Assembly: GCA_028281785.1 (NCBI GenBank)
Contig: JANQJG010000067.1
Span: forward strand, 20,309-84,308
Direction of reading: 5' to 3'
DNA from: Rhodospirillales bacterium
Lineage (GTDB): Bacteria > Pseudomonadota > Alphaproteobacteria > Rhodospirillales > Shumkoniaceae
Length of the DNA stretch: 64,000 nucleotides
Of this stretch, positions 53,288-62,581 are shown in pieces (position 1 is the stretch's first letter; each line of letters begins with the position of its first letter). Below the pieces are notes generated by a model that worked only from the letters and a program-made list of their open reading frames with translations, ran no database searches and was not told the DNA's origin. A program made the position numbers and the translations under genes.

Positions 53288-53767
53288 ATGCCGAGTGGCA
53301 CGTCGAATCCGAAGGCCGACATCGTCCTTTCGGTTGTCGTGATCCTTCTGTCGGTCGTCGTTTACATCAACGCGATGGGCCTGCCCCCCGCCCATTGGGA
53401 ACCGCTCGGGTCGGCCGCCCTGCCCCAGGCCCTCTGCGTAATCATGACCGTGCTGGCCTCGATCGTTCTGTTGCGTGGCGTCCTGGCCCTGCGCAGCTAT
53501 GCCCCGCCCACCGAAAAGAACGAGGATTTTCGGCGTCGCCCGTGGACGGCGGTCGGCATGTTCCTGCTGTGCGCCGCATATGTGGCGGTCATGGACTTGG
53601 GAGTACTCGGATTTGTGACCGCGACCGTGGCCTTCCTCGTGCTCCTGGGCCTGCTTTTCACGCGGGCGGCAAAGCGCCAGATCCCCTTCATCTTTGGTTT
53701 CGCGCTCGTCATCGCGGCGGGGAACTACCTGATTTTCACCCAATTCCTCTACATCGACCTGCCATAG
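53288..53767 (+). CDS. tctB: Tripartite tricarboxylate transporter small subunit (TctB), first set
   Basis: A 159-residue protein with four hydrophobic segments, the size and topology of TctB. A conserved-looking opening LPPAHWEPLGSAALPQALCV follows the first segment. It associates with the large TctA subunit. Start ATG 53288 is chosen because the longer frame (from 53228) has no signal or ribosome site. Located 120 bases after tctC and 22 bases before tctA. Confidence 0.88.
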   Translation: MPSGTSNPKADIVLSVVVILLSVVVYINAMGLPPAHWEPLGSAALPQALCVIMTVLASIVLLRGVLALRSYAPPTEKNEDFRRRPWTAVGMFLLCAAYVAVMDLGVLGFVTATVAFLVLLGLLFTRAAKRQIPFIFGFALVIAAGNYLIFTQFLYIDLP

Positions 53768-53789
53768 GCGCCGCGAGGGAATCGACGAC

Positions 53790-55316
53790 ATGGCCGACTT
53801 CTTCGCAGCGTTCTCCAACCTCTTCCAGATCTGGCCGCTGACGCTGCTCGCCATTGGCGTCAGTCTGGGGATCGTGGTCGGCGCGATCCCCGGACTGACC
53901 GCGACCATGCTGATCGCCCTGACGCTTCCGCTGACCTTCTACATGGAGAGCGTGAACGCGATCACCCTGCTCGTCGGCATGTATGTGGGCGGTATCTCCG
54001 GCGGCCTGATCACGGCGACGCTACTGCGCATGCCGGGCACGCCGGCCTCGATCATGACCACCTTCGACGGCTTCCCCCTGGCCCGAAAGGGGCAGCCGGG
54101 CCGCGCCCTAGGCGTGGGCATCACGTCTTCCTTCATCGGCGGCCTGATCTCCTGGTGCTTCCTGGCCGGCCTGTCGCCGCCCCTCGCCAAGCTGGCGCTC
54201 AGGTTCGGGCCCTGGGAGTACTTCACGATGGTCCTCATGGCGTTGGTCATGCTGGCCTCTCTGGCTCAGGGCTCGATGATCAAGGGCCTGATCTCGGGCT
54301 GTCTCGGCATGCTGTTCGCCATGCCCGGGATGGACCCGTCCCTTGGGCAGATGCGGCTCACCTTCGGTTTCCACGATCTGGACGCCGGCCTCAAGCTGCT
54401 GCCCGTCCTGATCGGCGCCTTCGCCATCAGCCAGATCATCAAGGACGCGGTGGAGATCGACTGGCGGCCCAAGATGATGTCCGTCAGCCGGCGAGGCATC
54501 ATCGTCGGCTTCCAGGATGTGAAGCGGCACGGCATCAACATGCTGCGCTCGGGCTGTATCGGCACCTGGATCGGGCTGCTGCCCGGCATCGGCGCCAACA
54601 TCGCTGCGATGATGGCCTACACCACCACCAAGAACCTGTCGAAGGAGCCCCAGAAGTTCGGAACCGGGCACGAGCCCGGCATCGTCTCGGCCGAGACCGC
54701 CAACAACTCCTCGATCGGCGGCGCCATGATTCCGCTAATCACGATGGGCATTCCGGGCAGCGTCGTCGACGCCATCCTGCTCGGCGCGCTCATCATCCAC
54801 AACCTTCAGCCGGGCCCTCTGCTGTTCACGACCAATCCCGAGGTCGCCTACGGCTTCATATCCTCCTATCTGATCGCGAACTTCATCATGTTCGGCTTGA
54901 TGTTGTTCGCGGTCGTTCACATCGCCAAGGTGATGTACATCCCGAAGTCGTATCTGCTGTCGGCCGTTCTGGTTTTCTGCGTCATCGGCACCTTCGCCCT
55001 CGGCAACCGCTTCTTCGACGTTTGGGTGATGCTGGCCTTCGGGCTGATCGGCTTTGGCCTCGAGTACTGCAAGGTGCCCCTCGGCCCGTTCGTGATCGGC
55101 TTCGTCCTCTCCCCCATCGCCGAGGAGCATCTGCGCTCCGCCCTGATGATGGCCGAGGGGAATTTCCTAGATGTCTTCAACCGGCCGGTGGCGGTCGTCT
55201 TCCTGGCCGTCTCCGCCCTCTCGCTTCTCTGGCCGCTTTATCAGGAGCGTCTGGCCCGGCGTCAGCGCGAAGCGCTCGCCGCCGCCGAACCGCTCTGTCA
55301 GAATGATTCCATATGA
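53790..55316 (+). CDS. tctA: Tripartite tricarboxylate transporter large subunit (TctA), first set
   Basis: A 508-residue membrane protein with about eleven or twelve segments and the TctA motifs GIVVGAIPGLTATMLIALTL, GMYVGGISGGLITATLLRMP and GTWIGLLPGIGANIAAMMAY. It is the transport subunit driven by the proton or sodium gradient. A paralogue lies at 59517-61001. The stop is 31 bases before the second sulfatase gene, implying co-transcription. Confidence 0.94.
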   Translation: MADFFAAFSNLFQIWPLTLLAIGVSLGIVVGAIPGLTATMLIALTLPLTFYMESVNAITLLVGMYVGGISGGLITATLLRMPGTPASIMTTFDGFPLARKGQPGRALGVGITSSFIGGLISWCFLAGLSPPLAKLALRFGPWEYFTMVLMALVMLASLAQGSMIKGLISGCLGMLFAMPGMDPSLGQMRLTFGFHDLDAGLKLLPVLIGAFAISQIIKDAVEIDWRPKMMSVSRRGIIVGFQDVKRHGINMLRSGCIGTWIGLLPGIGANIAAMMAYTTTKNLSKEPQKFGTGHEPGIVSAETANNSSIGGAMIPLITMGIPGSVVDAILLGALIIHNLQPGPLLFTTNPEVAYGFISSYLIANFIMFGLMLFAVVHIAKVMYIPKSYLLSAVLVFCVIGTFALGNRFFDVWVMLAFGLIGFGLEYCKVPLGPFVIGFVLSPIAEEHLRSALMMAEGNFLDVFNRPVAVVFLAVSALSLLWPLYQERLARRQREALAAAEPLCQNDSI

Positions 55317-55347
55317 ATAAGATATGCTCTGAGGGATAACAAAAGCC

Positions 55348-56778
55348 ATGCCGAACGAACGGCCCCACATCGTCCTCATCATCACCGATCAACAGCGCTA
55401 CGACACCATCGGCGCGCTCGGTTTCCCGCATGTGGAGACGCCGAATCTCGACCGGCTGGCGCGGGAAGGGACGGTCTTTTCCCGCTGCTATGCCGCCGGG
55501 CTGTCCTGCGTTCCCTCACGCGCCTCCATGTTCACCGGGTACTACCCGCATACCATCGGTGTGCTGAAGAACGGCTGCGAATGGCGGCATTCCTGGATCG
55601 AACGGCTCGACGATGTGGGCTACCACACCGTCAACATCGGCAAGATGCACACCATCCCGTTCGATACGCCCTGCGGCTTCCGCGAGCGCTACAACATCGA
55701 GAACAAGGACCGCTTTCTCGAGGGCCGGTACTATTTCGACGAATGGGACCGGGCACTCGCCGCCAACGGGCTGGTCAAGCAACAGCGGGAGCTTTATCGC
55801 AAACGCTCCGACTACAAGGAGCGCCTGGGCGCCTTCGAGTGGGAGCTGCCGGAACGGCTGCACTCCGACATGTTCACGGGCGATCTCGCCAAATGGTGGC
55901 TGACCGCGCATCCCAAGGCCGACCCTCTGTTCTGTCAGATCGGCTTTCCGGGGCCTCACCCGCCCTACGATCCCACGCCGCGCTTCATCGAGCGGTACAT
56001 GGACAAGGACCTTCCCATCGATCCGATCACGCCGGAGGATCTGGAGGGCCAGCCCGAAGCCTACCGCGCCTACCGCCTCCACACGACCGAGGTGGACCAT
56101 GATTCCGTGGTCCATCGGACCGATCTCAGCCCGGACGCCCGGTTCCGCCAGCGCGCCTACTACCTCGCCAACATGACGATGATCGACGAGAAGGTGGGCG
56201 AGATCATGCAGACGCTTGAAGCGGAAGGATATCTCGACAATTCGATCATCGTCTTCACGTCCGATCACGGTGACTGCCTGGGCGACCACGGGCTCAGCCA
56301 GAAATGGTCGACCTATGAACAGATCGTGCGTGCGCCAACCATCGTGTGGGGGCCGGGTATCGTGAAGTCGGGCCATGTCGTCGACTCGCTCTGCCAGCAT
56401 TTCGACGTCTGCCACGCGCTTCTGGAGCTTGCGGGTGTCGAGGTGCCGGAGTCGTTCGAGAGCGTCTCGGCCTTGCCGGCTCTGCGAGGCGACGACTGGG
56501 ACGGGCGGACACATGTTTTCGCCGAGCAGTGCCGCGACCTCAACATGACCGGAACCGACTTCGTGACCATGGTCCGCTCCCCCGACTGGAAGCTCACCCA
56601 TTTCCTGGGCGTGGATGACGGCCTGCTCTTCGACCTCAGGAACGACCCTGGGGAAACGTGCAATCTGTGGCGAGATCCAGGCGCGTCGGCCGCCAAGCGG
56701 GAATTGCTGGACGTTCTGTTGGACTGGCAGATCCAAAGCGACTATCGCACGCGGGACTGGGCGCAGGATCATCGGTGA
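55348..56778 (+). CDS. Sulfatase (formylglycine-dependent)
   Basis: A 476-residue sulfatase with HIVLIITDQQRYDTIGALGF (metal site) and the activation motif GLSCVPSRASMFTGYYPHTI (cysteine of CxPSR). VFTSDHGDCLGDHGLSQKW completes the metal site. Its closest similarity by eye is to choline-sulfatase and arylsulfatase-like proteins. It differs widely from the sulfatase at 49696, so the two probably attack different substrates. GAGGG lies before the ATG. It follows tctA closely. Confidence 0.93.
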   Translation: MPNERPHIVLIITDQQRYDTIGALGFPHVETPNLDRLAREGTVFSRCYAAGLSCVPSRASMFTGYYPHTIGVLKNGCEWRHSWIERLDDVGYHTVNIGKMHTIPFDTPCGFRERYNIENKDRFLEGRYYFDEWDRALAANGLVKQQRELYRKRSDYKERLGAFEWELPERLHSDMFTGDLAKWWLTAHPKADPLFCQIGFPGPHPPYDPTPRFIERYMDKDLPIDPITPEDLEGQPEAYRAYRLHTTEVDHDSVVHRTDLSPDARFRQRAYYLANMTMIDEKVGEIMQTLEAEGYLDNSIIVFTSDHGDCLGDHGLSQKWSTYEQIVRAPTIVWGPGIVKSGHVVDSLCQHFDVCHALLELAGVEVPESFESVSALPALRGDDWDGRTHVFAEQCRDLNMTGTDFVTMVRSPDWKLTHFLGVDDGLLFDLRNDPGETCNLWRDPGASAAKRELLDVLLDWQIQSDYRTRDWAQDHR

Positions 56779-56804
56779 ACGGTAGCCGGAGAGGCAATAA
56801 ACGC

Positions 56805-56882
56805 CCCTCATCCTTCGACTGGCTCAGGATGAGGATACAGGTGACGAAAAAACACCCTCATCCTAAGCCAGTCGAAGGATGA
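56805..56882. repeat. Inverted pair of CTCATCCTTCGACTGGCT repeats
   Basis: Unit one (CCTCATCCT...AGGATGAGG, 56806-56834) and unit two (CTCATCCTAAGCCAGTCGA...AGGATGAG, 56858-56882) are each a hairpin and are inverted relative to each other with one mismatch. They lie between the sulfatase and the SDR gene and may act as a bidirectional terminator. Confidence 0.65.
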
Positions 56883-56952
56883 GCGGCATGGACGGGAGAA
56901 TTCCCGCTGGGTGAGCAGCGGGCCTGAACGAGACGACACAGGGGGCAATGAC

Positions 56953-57696
56953 ATGACGGGAGTAATGGTGGTCACCGGCGCGAGCCGTGGGATCGGCGCG
57001 GCGACCGCCCGCCTGGGCGGTAAGGCCGGCTACAAGGTCTGCGTCAACTATCTGGGTAGCGCCGACCGGGCGGAAGCCCTGGTCGAGGAGATTCGGAAAG
57101 ACGGCGGAACGGCTATCGCCGTCCAGGCCGATACCGGCAACGACGCGGACGTCGTTCGCCTTTTCGAGACGGTCGATACCGAGCTTGGCCCTTTGACCGC
57201 GCTGGTCAACAACGCGGGCGTTCTGGGCGGTGAGCATCGGGTCGACGAGGCCGATGCCGAGCATCTCGCCGAGCTTTGGCGGGTCAACATCACCGGTTAT
57301 TTCCTCTGTGCCCGCGAGGCCGTGCGCCGCATGTCCACCCGGCATGGCGGAAAAGGCGGGGCCATCGTCAATGTGAACTCGGTGGCGGCCAAGCTCGGAG
57401 GGCGCGACCGGCGGGCCCATTACGCGGCTTCCAAGGGCGCTGGCAACACCTTCACCGTCGCCCTGGCCAAGGAGGTGGCCGAGGAAGGGATCCGCGTCAC
57501 CGGTGTGATGCCGGGCCTCATCGATACGGACTTCCACGCTCCTTACGGCCGGGAGCGGATCGAACGGCTGGGCGCCGCCGTGCCCATCGGACGATACGCC
57601 CAACCTGAAGAGGTGGCGGAGGCCGTGTTGTGGCTGCTGTCCGACAAGGCGTCCTACGTGACCGGAACCATGCTCGAGGTCAGCGGTGGGCGATAG
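56953..57696 (+). CDS. Short-chain dehydrogenase/reductase (SDR)
   Basis: A 247-residue classical SDR: VVTGASRGIGAATA (cofactor binding), NNAGVLGG, the catalytic serine in NVNSVAAK and YAASKGAG (YxxxK). It oxidises or reduces an alcohol or sugar-type substrate with NAD(P). The start at ATG 56953 is the last of several in-frame choices and follows GGGGGCAATGAC. It is in a catabolic block of transporters and sulfatases, so it probably acts on a sugar or hydroxyacid. Confidence 0.92.
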   Translation: MTGVMVVTGASRGIGAATARLGGKAGYKVCVNYLGSADRAEALVEEIRKDGGTAIAVQADTGNDADVVRLFETVDTELGPLTALVNNAGVLGGEHRVDEADAEHLAELWRVNITGYFLCAREAVRRMSTRHGGKGGAIVNVNSVAAKLGGRDRRAHYAASKGAGNTFTVALAKEVAEEGIRVTGVMPGLIDTDFHAPYGRERIERLGAAVPIGRYAQPEEVAEAVLWLLSDKASYVTGTMLEVSGGR

Positions 57697-57905
57697 AGGC
57701 GCGCTTGCGGGCGCCGGACGGCAGTGGATATAGTTTTGTGCAGATTCGGGAGGAGGTCCTGAACCAACCGAAACGTGCCGTTTCGAACTCCTTTGGAACA
57801 CGGCCTCCGTTGCCCTAATAAGAAGACGGCCAAAACCATCCCGAGGCCGCGATGGCACGAAATGCGCGAAGAAGGGTAATCAGCACGATTGCGAAGGGAG
57901 AGAAA

Positions 57906-58865
57906 ATGAAACACCGACTGGTAACGACCCTGGCCGCCGCCGCGGCGGCGATGCTTATGGCAACGCCTGTGCTCGCGGCGTGGCCGGAGAAACCCGTGAA
58001 AGTAATCGTTCCGTTCAAGCCCGGCGGATCGAGTGACCAAACGGCCCGCACGTTTCAGAAGGCAATCACCGACAACAATCTGATGCCGCAGAAGCTGACG
58101 ATCGTGAATGTCGGCGGGCACTACACCATCGGCTCACGTCAGGCCCTGGAGGCGAAGCCGGACGGCTACACGTTCCTGCTGATCCACAAGGCACTGATGG
58201 GCGCACAGGGCGGCGGCATGATCGACTTCGGTTACGCCGATTTCGAGCCGGTCGCCGAAACCTCCGAATTCTGCCTGCTATCCTGCGTTCGCGAGAACGA
58301 CGAGCGGTTCACCGATGTGAAATCGTTGCTCAAGATGGCAACCGACAAGCCGGACAGCCTGATCTTCGGCGCCAACCTCGGCGCCCTGAATCACATGGCC
58401 GGCATCCAACTGCAGAACACGACGCCGGGCGCGAAATTCCGTTTCGTACAGATCGGTGGCGGCACCGCGAACTTTACGGCGCTGATCGGCAACCAGACCG
58501 ATACCACCGTGCTGTCCATGGCCGAATATCTCAACTTCAAGGTCAAGGGCGTCAAGGGGCTGTGCTACATGTTCCCGACCCGCGCTCCCGAAGCTCCGGA
58601 AGTGCCCACTTGCAAGGAAGCGGGCCTAGGCGATCTGGTCTATTGCGTCGGCAGCTGGTGGCTCGCGCCCAAGGGCACGCCGAAGGAAGCCGTCGACGGT
58701 TTGGCCGACGTCCTCGAGAAGGCGATGGAGACCGAGTACGTCCAGACCATGCTGAAGAAGAAGGCCATGGCGCCGACCTTCACCCGTGGCGAAGCCTTCG
58801 CCAAAAAGCTGGACGCCACCTACAAGATCGTCGAACCGACGGCCAAACAGGCTAGCAAGAAATAG
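57906..58865 (+). CDS. tctC: Tripartite tricarboxylate transporter binding protein (TctC/Bug), second set
   Basis: A 319-residue Bug-family binding protein. AAGGGAGAG just before ATG 57906 sets the start. Signal peptide (LVTTLAAAAAAMLMATPVLA), then WPEKPVKVIVPFKPGGSSDQ. C-terminal features VGSWWLAPKGTPKEAVDGLA match the family. It resembles the protein at 52190 (same order of motifs, similar SxWWLAPKGTP block) but is clearly different, so the two systems probably take different acids. Confidence 0.93.
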   Translation: MKHRLVTTLAAAAAAMLMATPVLAAWPEKPVKVIVPFKPGGSSDQTARTFQKAITDNNLMPQKLTIVNVGGHYTIGSRQALEAKPDGYTFLLIHKALMGAQGGGMIDFGYADFEPVAETSEFCLLSCVRENDERFTDVKSLLKMATDKPDSLIFGANLGALNHMAGIQLQNTTPGAKFRFVQIGGGTANFTALIGNQTDTTVLSMAEYLNFKVKGVKGLCYMFPTRAPEAPEVPTCKEAGLGDLVYCVGSWWLAPKGTPKEAVDGLADVLEKAMETEYVQTMLKKKAMAPTFTRGEAFAKKLDATYKIVEPTAKQASKK

Positions 58866-58888
58866 CCACACCAACTGCCTTATGGACA

Positions 58889-58913
58889 CCGCCCCGGCAC
58901 ACCGCCGGGGCGG
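58889..58913 (+). terminator. Perfect 10-base stem-loop between tctC and tctB
   Basis: CCGCCCCGGC (58889-58898) pairs with GCCGGGGCGG (58904-58913) around ACACC. A CTTT tract follows but no T-run, so it probably stabilises tctC mRNA rather than ending transcription. Confidence 0.55.
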
Positions 58914-58941
58914 CTCTGCCTTTACTCTGAGGATGTAGCCC

Positions 58942-59511
58942 ATGGACCCATCCATCGCCAAGCGTGACATCGGCTTGATGCTGTTCATCATCGCCGCGTG
59001 CATCGCGGTTCTTGTTGAAAGCTGGGATTTGCCACCGGGAACCTTCGAGCCCCTGGGTTCCGGCCCGGTTCCCCAGGCCATCGCCTTTGTCATCATCGGG
59101 CTGTGCCTGATTATTCTGTTGCGCGCCCTGATCACCCTCGCCCGGCACGCCGCGCCTACGAAAACAGAGGAACAACTGGCCCTTGAAGCCGAGGCGGCGG
59201 CATCTGGATTTCACGCCCGCCCCTGGTCGGCGGTCGCCGTGTTGGCCTTTTCCGGGCTCTATGTCGGCATTCTCTATCTGGGACTATTCGGTTTCGGCGT
59301 CGTCACCACGGTCTTCCTGCTTTTCATTATCCTGTTTCTTTTGGGAGCAGCGCCGGTCAGGGCGTTCCTCTCCTTGATCACGTCCTTCGACCGCGCCCAT
59401 TGGCCGGCGGCCAAACCGGCGGTCATTGCGATCGTCATCTCGGTGGTGATGGGCTTCGGCTGCGAGTTCATCTTCACCGAAGTCTTCTACGTCGATCTGC
59501 CGACCGGGTGA
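58942..59511 (+). CDS. tctB: Tripartite tricarboxylate transporter small subunit (TctB), second set
   Basis: A 189-residue membrane protein with four hydrophobic segments. DLPPGTFEPLGSGPVPQAIA after the first segment is equivalent to the block in the first TctB. It partners the TctA starting six bases after its stop, so translation is coupled. It is slightly longer than its paralogue because of a charged loop (TKTEEQLALEAEAAASGF). Confidence 0.88.
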   Translation: MDPSIAKRDIGLMLFIIAACIAVLVESWDLPPGTFEPLGSGPVPQAIAFVIIGLCLIILLRALITLARHAAPTKTEEQLALEAEAAASGFHARPWSAVAVLAFSGLYVGILYLGLFGFGVVTTVFLLFIILFLLGAAPVRAFLSLITSFDRAHWPAAKPAVIAIVISVVMGFGCEFIFTEVFYVDLPTG

Positions 59512-59516
59512 ACGCC

Positions 59517-61001
59517 ATGGCTCCGCTTCTCGAAGGCTTTGCCCATGTATTGACCCCAGTTCCGTTCCTGCTGGTGTTGCTCGGAACCTTCCTCGGCATC
59601 CTTGGCGGCGCGATACCCGGCATCACCGGCGCGATGATAATCGCGCTGACCCTGCCGCTGACCTTCAACATGGACCCGGGCAACGCCTTGTCGCTGCTCA
59701 TCGGCATGTATGTCGGGGCGATCAGCGGCGGGCTGATCACGGCGACGCTGATGCGGATGCCGGGCACGCCGGCGGCGGTGATGACCACCTTCGACGGCTA
59801 TCCGATGGCACGCAGCGGCAGGCCCGGGCGGGCCCTCGGGCTCGGCATCGCCGCGTCCTTCGTCGGCGGCATCATTTCCTGGGTATTCCTGGTCCTGGTG
59901 TCCGAGCCGCTGTCCGTTTTGGCAACCCGCTTTGGCCCCTTCGAATATTTCACCCTGGTGGTGATGGCGATGGTGCTGATCGCCTCGGTCAGCCAGGGTT
60001 CGATGGTCAAGGGCCTGCTGTCCGGCGCGCTGGGCATGCTGATCGCCATGCCCGGCGTCGATCCGGCGGCCGGCGGATTTCCGCGCCTGACCTGGGACGT
60101 CCTGTACCTGAACGGCGGGCTCGGCCTTCTGCCGGTGCTGATCGGCGTGTTCGCGGTCAGCCAGCTGATCGCCGACATCGTCGACATCGAGCGCAAGGTC
60201 GAGCGCACCAAGTTCTCGACCAAGGGCATTCTGATGTCGCTCAAGGACTGGAAGGACCAAGCCTGGAACATGATCCGGTCGTCGGTCATCGGCACCTGGA
60301 TCGGCATCCTGCCCGGCATCGGCGCCAATATCGGATCGATCGTCGCCTATACCACCGCCAAGAACATGTCGAAGACGCCGGAGAAGTTCGGCACCGGATA
60401 CGATGGCGGCATCGTCGCTTCGGAATCGGCCAATAACGCGACCGTCGGCGGAGCCCTGATCCCTCTGATCGCCATGGGCATCCCGGGCAGCGTCATCGAC
60501 GCCATCCTGATCGGCGCGCTGATGATCCACGCCATCCAGCCCGGGCCGACGCTGTTCATCAACAACCCCGAGATTGTCTACGCCATGATCTCGGCCTGCC
60601 TGCTGGCCAACCTCCTGATGTACGGCATCATGACCAGCTCGGTCGGCAAGATCTCGCAGTTGATGTTCGTCCCCCGCGCCTACGTACTGCCGCCGATCCT
60701 GGTTTTCTGCGTGATCGGGGCCTTCGCGCTCAACAACCTGTTTTTCGATGTCTGGGTGATGCTGGGGTTCGGCGTGTTCGGCTATTTTCTGGAACGCTCG
60801 AAGGTGCCGCTCGGCCCGTTCGTCATCGGCTTCGTGCTGGCGCCGATTGCCGAAGCCAAACTGCGATCCGGCCTGATGATGACGGCCGGCGACTTCTCGC
60901 CCATCTTCACGCGGCCGCTGCCGCTGATCTTCGTTCTGATATCGATCATGCTGCTGGTCTGGCCGTTCTATCAGCAATGGCGCCAGTCCCGTAAAGGTTA
61001 A
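59517..61001 (+). CDS. tctA: Tripartite tricarboxylate transporter large subunit (TctA), second set
   Basis: A 494-residue transport subunit starting at ATG 59517. Family motifs: LGGAIPGITGAMIIALTLPL, GMYVGAISGGLITATLMRMP and GTWIGILPGIGANIGSIVAY. It is similar along its length to the TctA at 53790 and is likely to have arisen by ancient duplication. Its end overlaps the convergent LarA-like gene by four bases. Confidence 0.94.
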   Translation: MAPLLEGFAHVLTPVPFLLVLLGTFLGILGGAIPGITGAMIIALTLPLTFNMDPGNALSLLIGMYVGAISGGLITATLMRMPGTPAAVMTTFDGYPMARSGRPGRALGLGIAASFVGGIISWVFLVLVSEPLSVLATRFGPFEYFTLVVMAMVLIASVSQGSMVKGLLSGALGMLIAMPGVDPAAGGFPRLTWDVLYLNGGLGLLPVLIGVFAVSQLIADIVDIERKVERTKFSTKGILMSLKDWKDQAWNMIRSSVIGTWIGILPGIGANIGSIVAYTTAKNMSKTPEKFGTGYDGGIVASESANNATVGGALIPLIAMGIPGSVIDAILIGALMIHAIQPGPTLFINNPEIVYAMISACLLANLLMYGIMTSSVGKISQLMFVPRAYVLPPILVFCVIGAFALNNLFFDVWVMLGFGVFGYFLERSKVPLGPFVIGFVLAPIAEAKLRSGLMMTAGDFSPIFTRPLPLIFVLISIMLLVWPFYQQWRQSRKG

Positions 61002-62329
61002 GGCTTAGGGCCGTTCCGACCTGAGAGCCGATTGAGCAGCCGCCCGTCCTCGCTGAAGCGGATCGGGCCGCTGTCTTCGAGGACCTCCACTCCCGCGCGC
61101 CCCTTGACCTCGGCGTAAAGGCTCGGCGAGACGAGCATCTCGTTCAGATGCAGGGTCGAACGGATAACGCAGAGCCGCGCCTCGGCCGGATCCGGGCTCC
61201 ATCCGGTCTTCACGCAGGCCCGAACGAGATCGCGCTCGTCGGGCAGGACGATGGGGATGAACGCCTTCTCGGTGATCGCCGCGGTGACCGAGTTCGTGTA
61301 CATGGCCATGAGGTCGAGACCCTCGGCAACCTCGCGGGTGATGAAGTTGGCCATGCCCACGCCGACGCCGTTGCCGCGGGACTCCGGGGTGACGCCAAGC
61401 ACCCCGACCTTGTGAATGAGGGGCGTCGGCGGGTTGGGCACGCCGCGGATATCGGTCCGTCCGGTGACGGCATAGTCCATCCCGGCGCCGCTGATTTCCT
61501 TGCCGATCCATTCGACGATCAGAGCGTCGAGGCGGTCGAAAGGCAGACGCGCGAGCATCGACTTGGCCAGCTTCAGAAGGCGCTGGTCGGCCTCGAAGAA
61601 GTTCTCCGGCTCGACGCCCTCGACCGCGACGAAATCCTTATGGGCGTTCTCGACCAGCGCGAGCCCGCCGACGAACGGCGCATGCGCAATCGAGATCGCG
61701 GCGATCCGGGGAAGCACCTCGGACAGGCCCCTGGGGCCCAGGCGATGGACGTGATGGGCTCCCTGAACCTTGCCGAGGCCCACGGCCACCATCTTGACCA
61801 GGCCGCTCTCGATGGGACGGTCGAAGCTGGTGTGCGACTTGACCCGACCGATGACGATCACGCCGTCGGCCTCTGCCGCGTTGCGGTCGAGACAGCAGGG
61901 AATGCCCTGCTCCGTGCGGCCATACTCGACGACCTCCATCGTCGCCCCCACCGGCGCTCCGACGGCCGCCTCGGAAACGCCGAGCTGAGCCAGCATCGCC
62001 GCCTGCCCCTCGGCCGTGCCGCCGCCATGACTGCCCATGGCCGGCACGATAAAGGGCTGAAGACCTTTGCCCTTGAGGAACGCCGCCGTCCGCGCCACGA
62101 CCCGTGGAAGATGCGCGATGCCGCGGCTACCCACCCCGATCGCGATCCGCGCACCGCTTGAGAGGCCGTCCAGGCGCTTCAGCCCCGCCAGGGCTGAATC
62201 GACCGCCGCGTCAATATCGGGGATCGGCTCGCCGCGCGGCTGCGGAACGGCCACGCGCATGAGGAGGGGCAGCGTGACGGTCTCCAACATCGGCAGTCGG
62301 ACGACGGGAAAAGTCGGGCTGTGCATCAT
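60998..62329 (-). CDS. LarA-like (lactate racemase domain) protein
   Basis: A 443-residue protein. RIAIGVGSRGIAHLPRVVAR and FIVPAMGSHGGGTAEGQAAM resemble the LarA N-terminal domain, and IVIGRVKSHTSFDRPIESGL plus LGKVQGAHHVHRLGP carry conserved lysine and histidines. LarA uses a nickel-pincer nucleotide to racemise 2-hydroxyacids; this branch has unknown substrates, and cofactor-making LarB/C/E genes are not in the window. Its neighbours (organic acid transporters, lactonase) fit a role in hydroxyacid metabolism. Start ATG 62329 (62326 also possible). Confidence 0.75.
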   Translation of the reverse strand: MMHSPTFPVVRLPMLETVTLPLLMRVAVPQPRGEPIPDIDAAVDSALAGLKRLDGLSSGARIAIGVGSRGIAHLPRVVARTAAFLKGKGLQPFIVPAMGSHGGGTAEGQAAMLAQLGVSEAAVGAPVGATMEVVEYGRTEQGIPCCLDRNAAEADGVIVIGRVKSHTSFDRPIESGLVKMVAVGLGKVQGAHHVHRLGPRGLSEVLPRIAAISIAHAPFVGGLALVENAHKDFVAVEGVEPENFFEADQRLLKLAKSMLARLPFDRLDALIVEWIGKEISGAGMDYAVTGRTDIRGVPNPPTPLIHKVGVLGVTPESRGNGVGVGMANFITREVAEGLDLMAMYTNSVTAAITEKAFIPIVLPDERDLVRACVKTGWSPDPAEARLCVIRSTLHLNEMLVSPSLYAEVKGRAGVEVLEDSGPIRFSEDGRLLNRLSGRNGPKP

Positions 62330-62581
62330 TCCCCCTTTCTGCCTTCGTCATGAGTCCCTGGGAGCTCGGTTCCAGATTACCGTATGGGCGCGGAGCCAGG
62401 AAACGGCTGATCCTTGCACGCCGCCAAAGGAAAGCCAGCATGACCTGTCGTTCGCAGTGGTTTGCGATGTCCGTTTGAACTGCAGTCCAGCGGCTTGCCG
62501 CGTGCTATAAACCCTCGCCTGCCCAGTTGCCGAGGACTGGCGTCGGAACGTCTGAAGGACAGAGGTGGAGGGACACAATCC

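Noticed and set aside
46610..62329. Functional link of the NicO exporter with the nickel-dependent LarA-like protein
   Set aside because: They are more than 12 kb apart, opposite in strand and separated by several operons; NicO proteins often export nickel rather than supply it.
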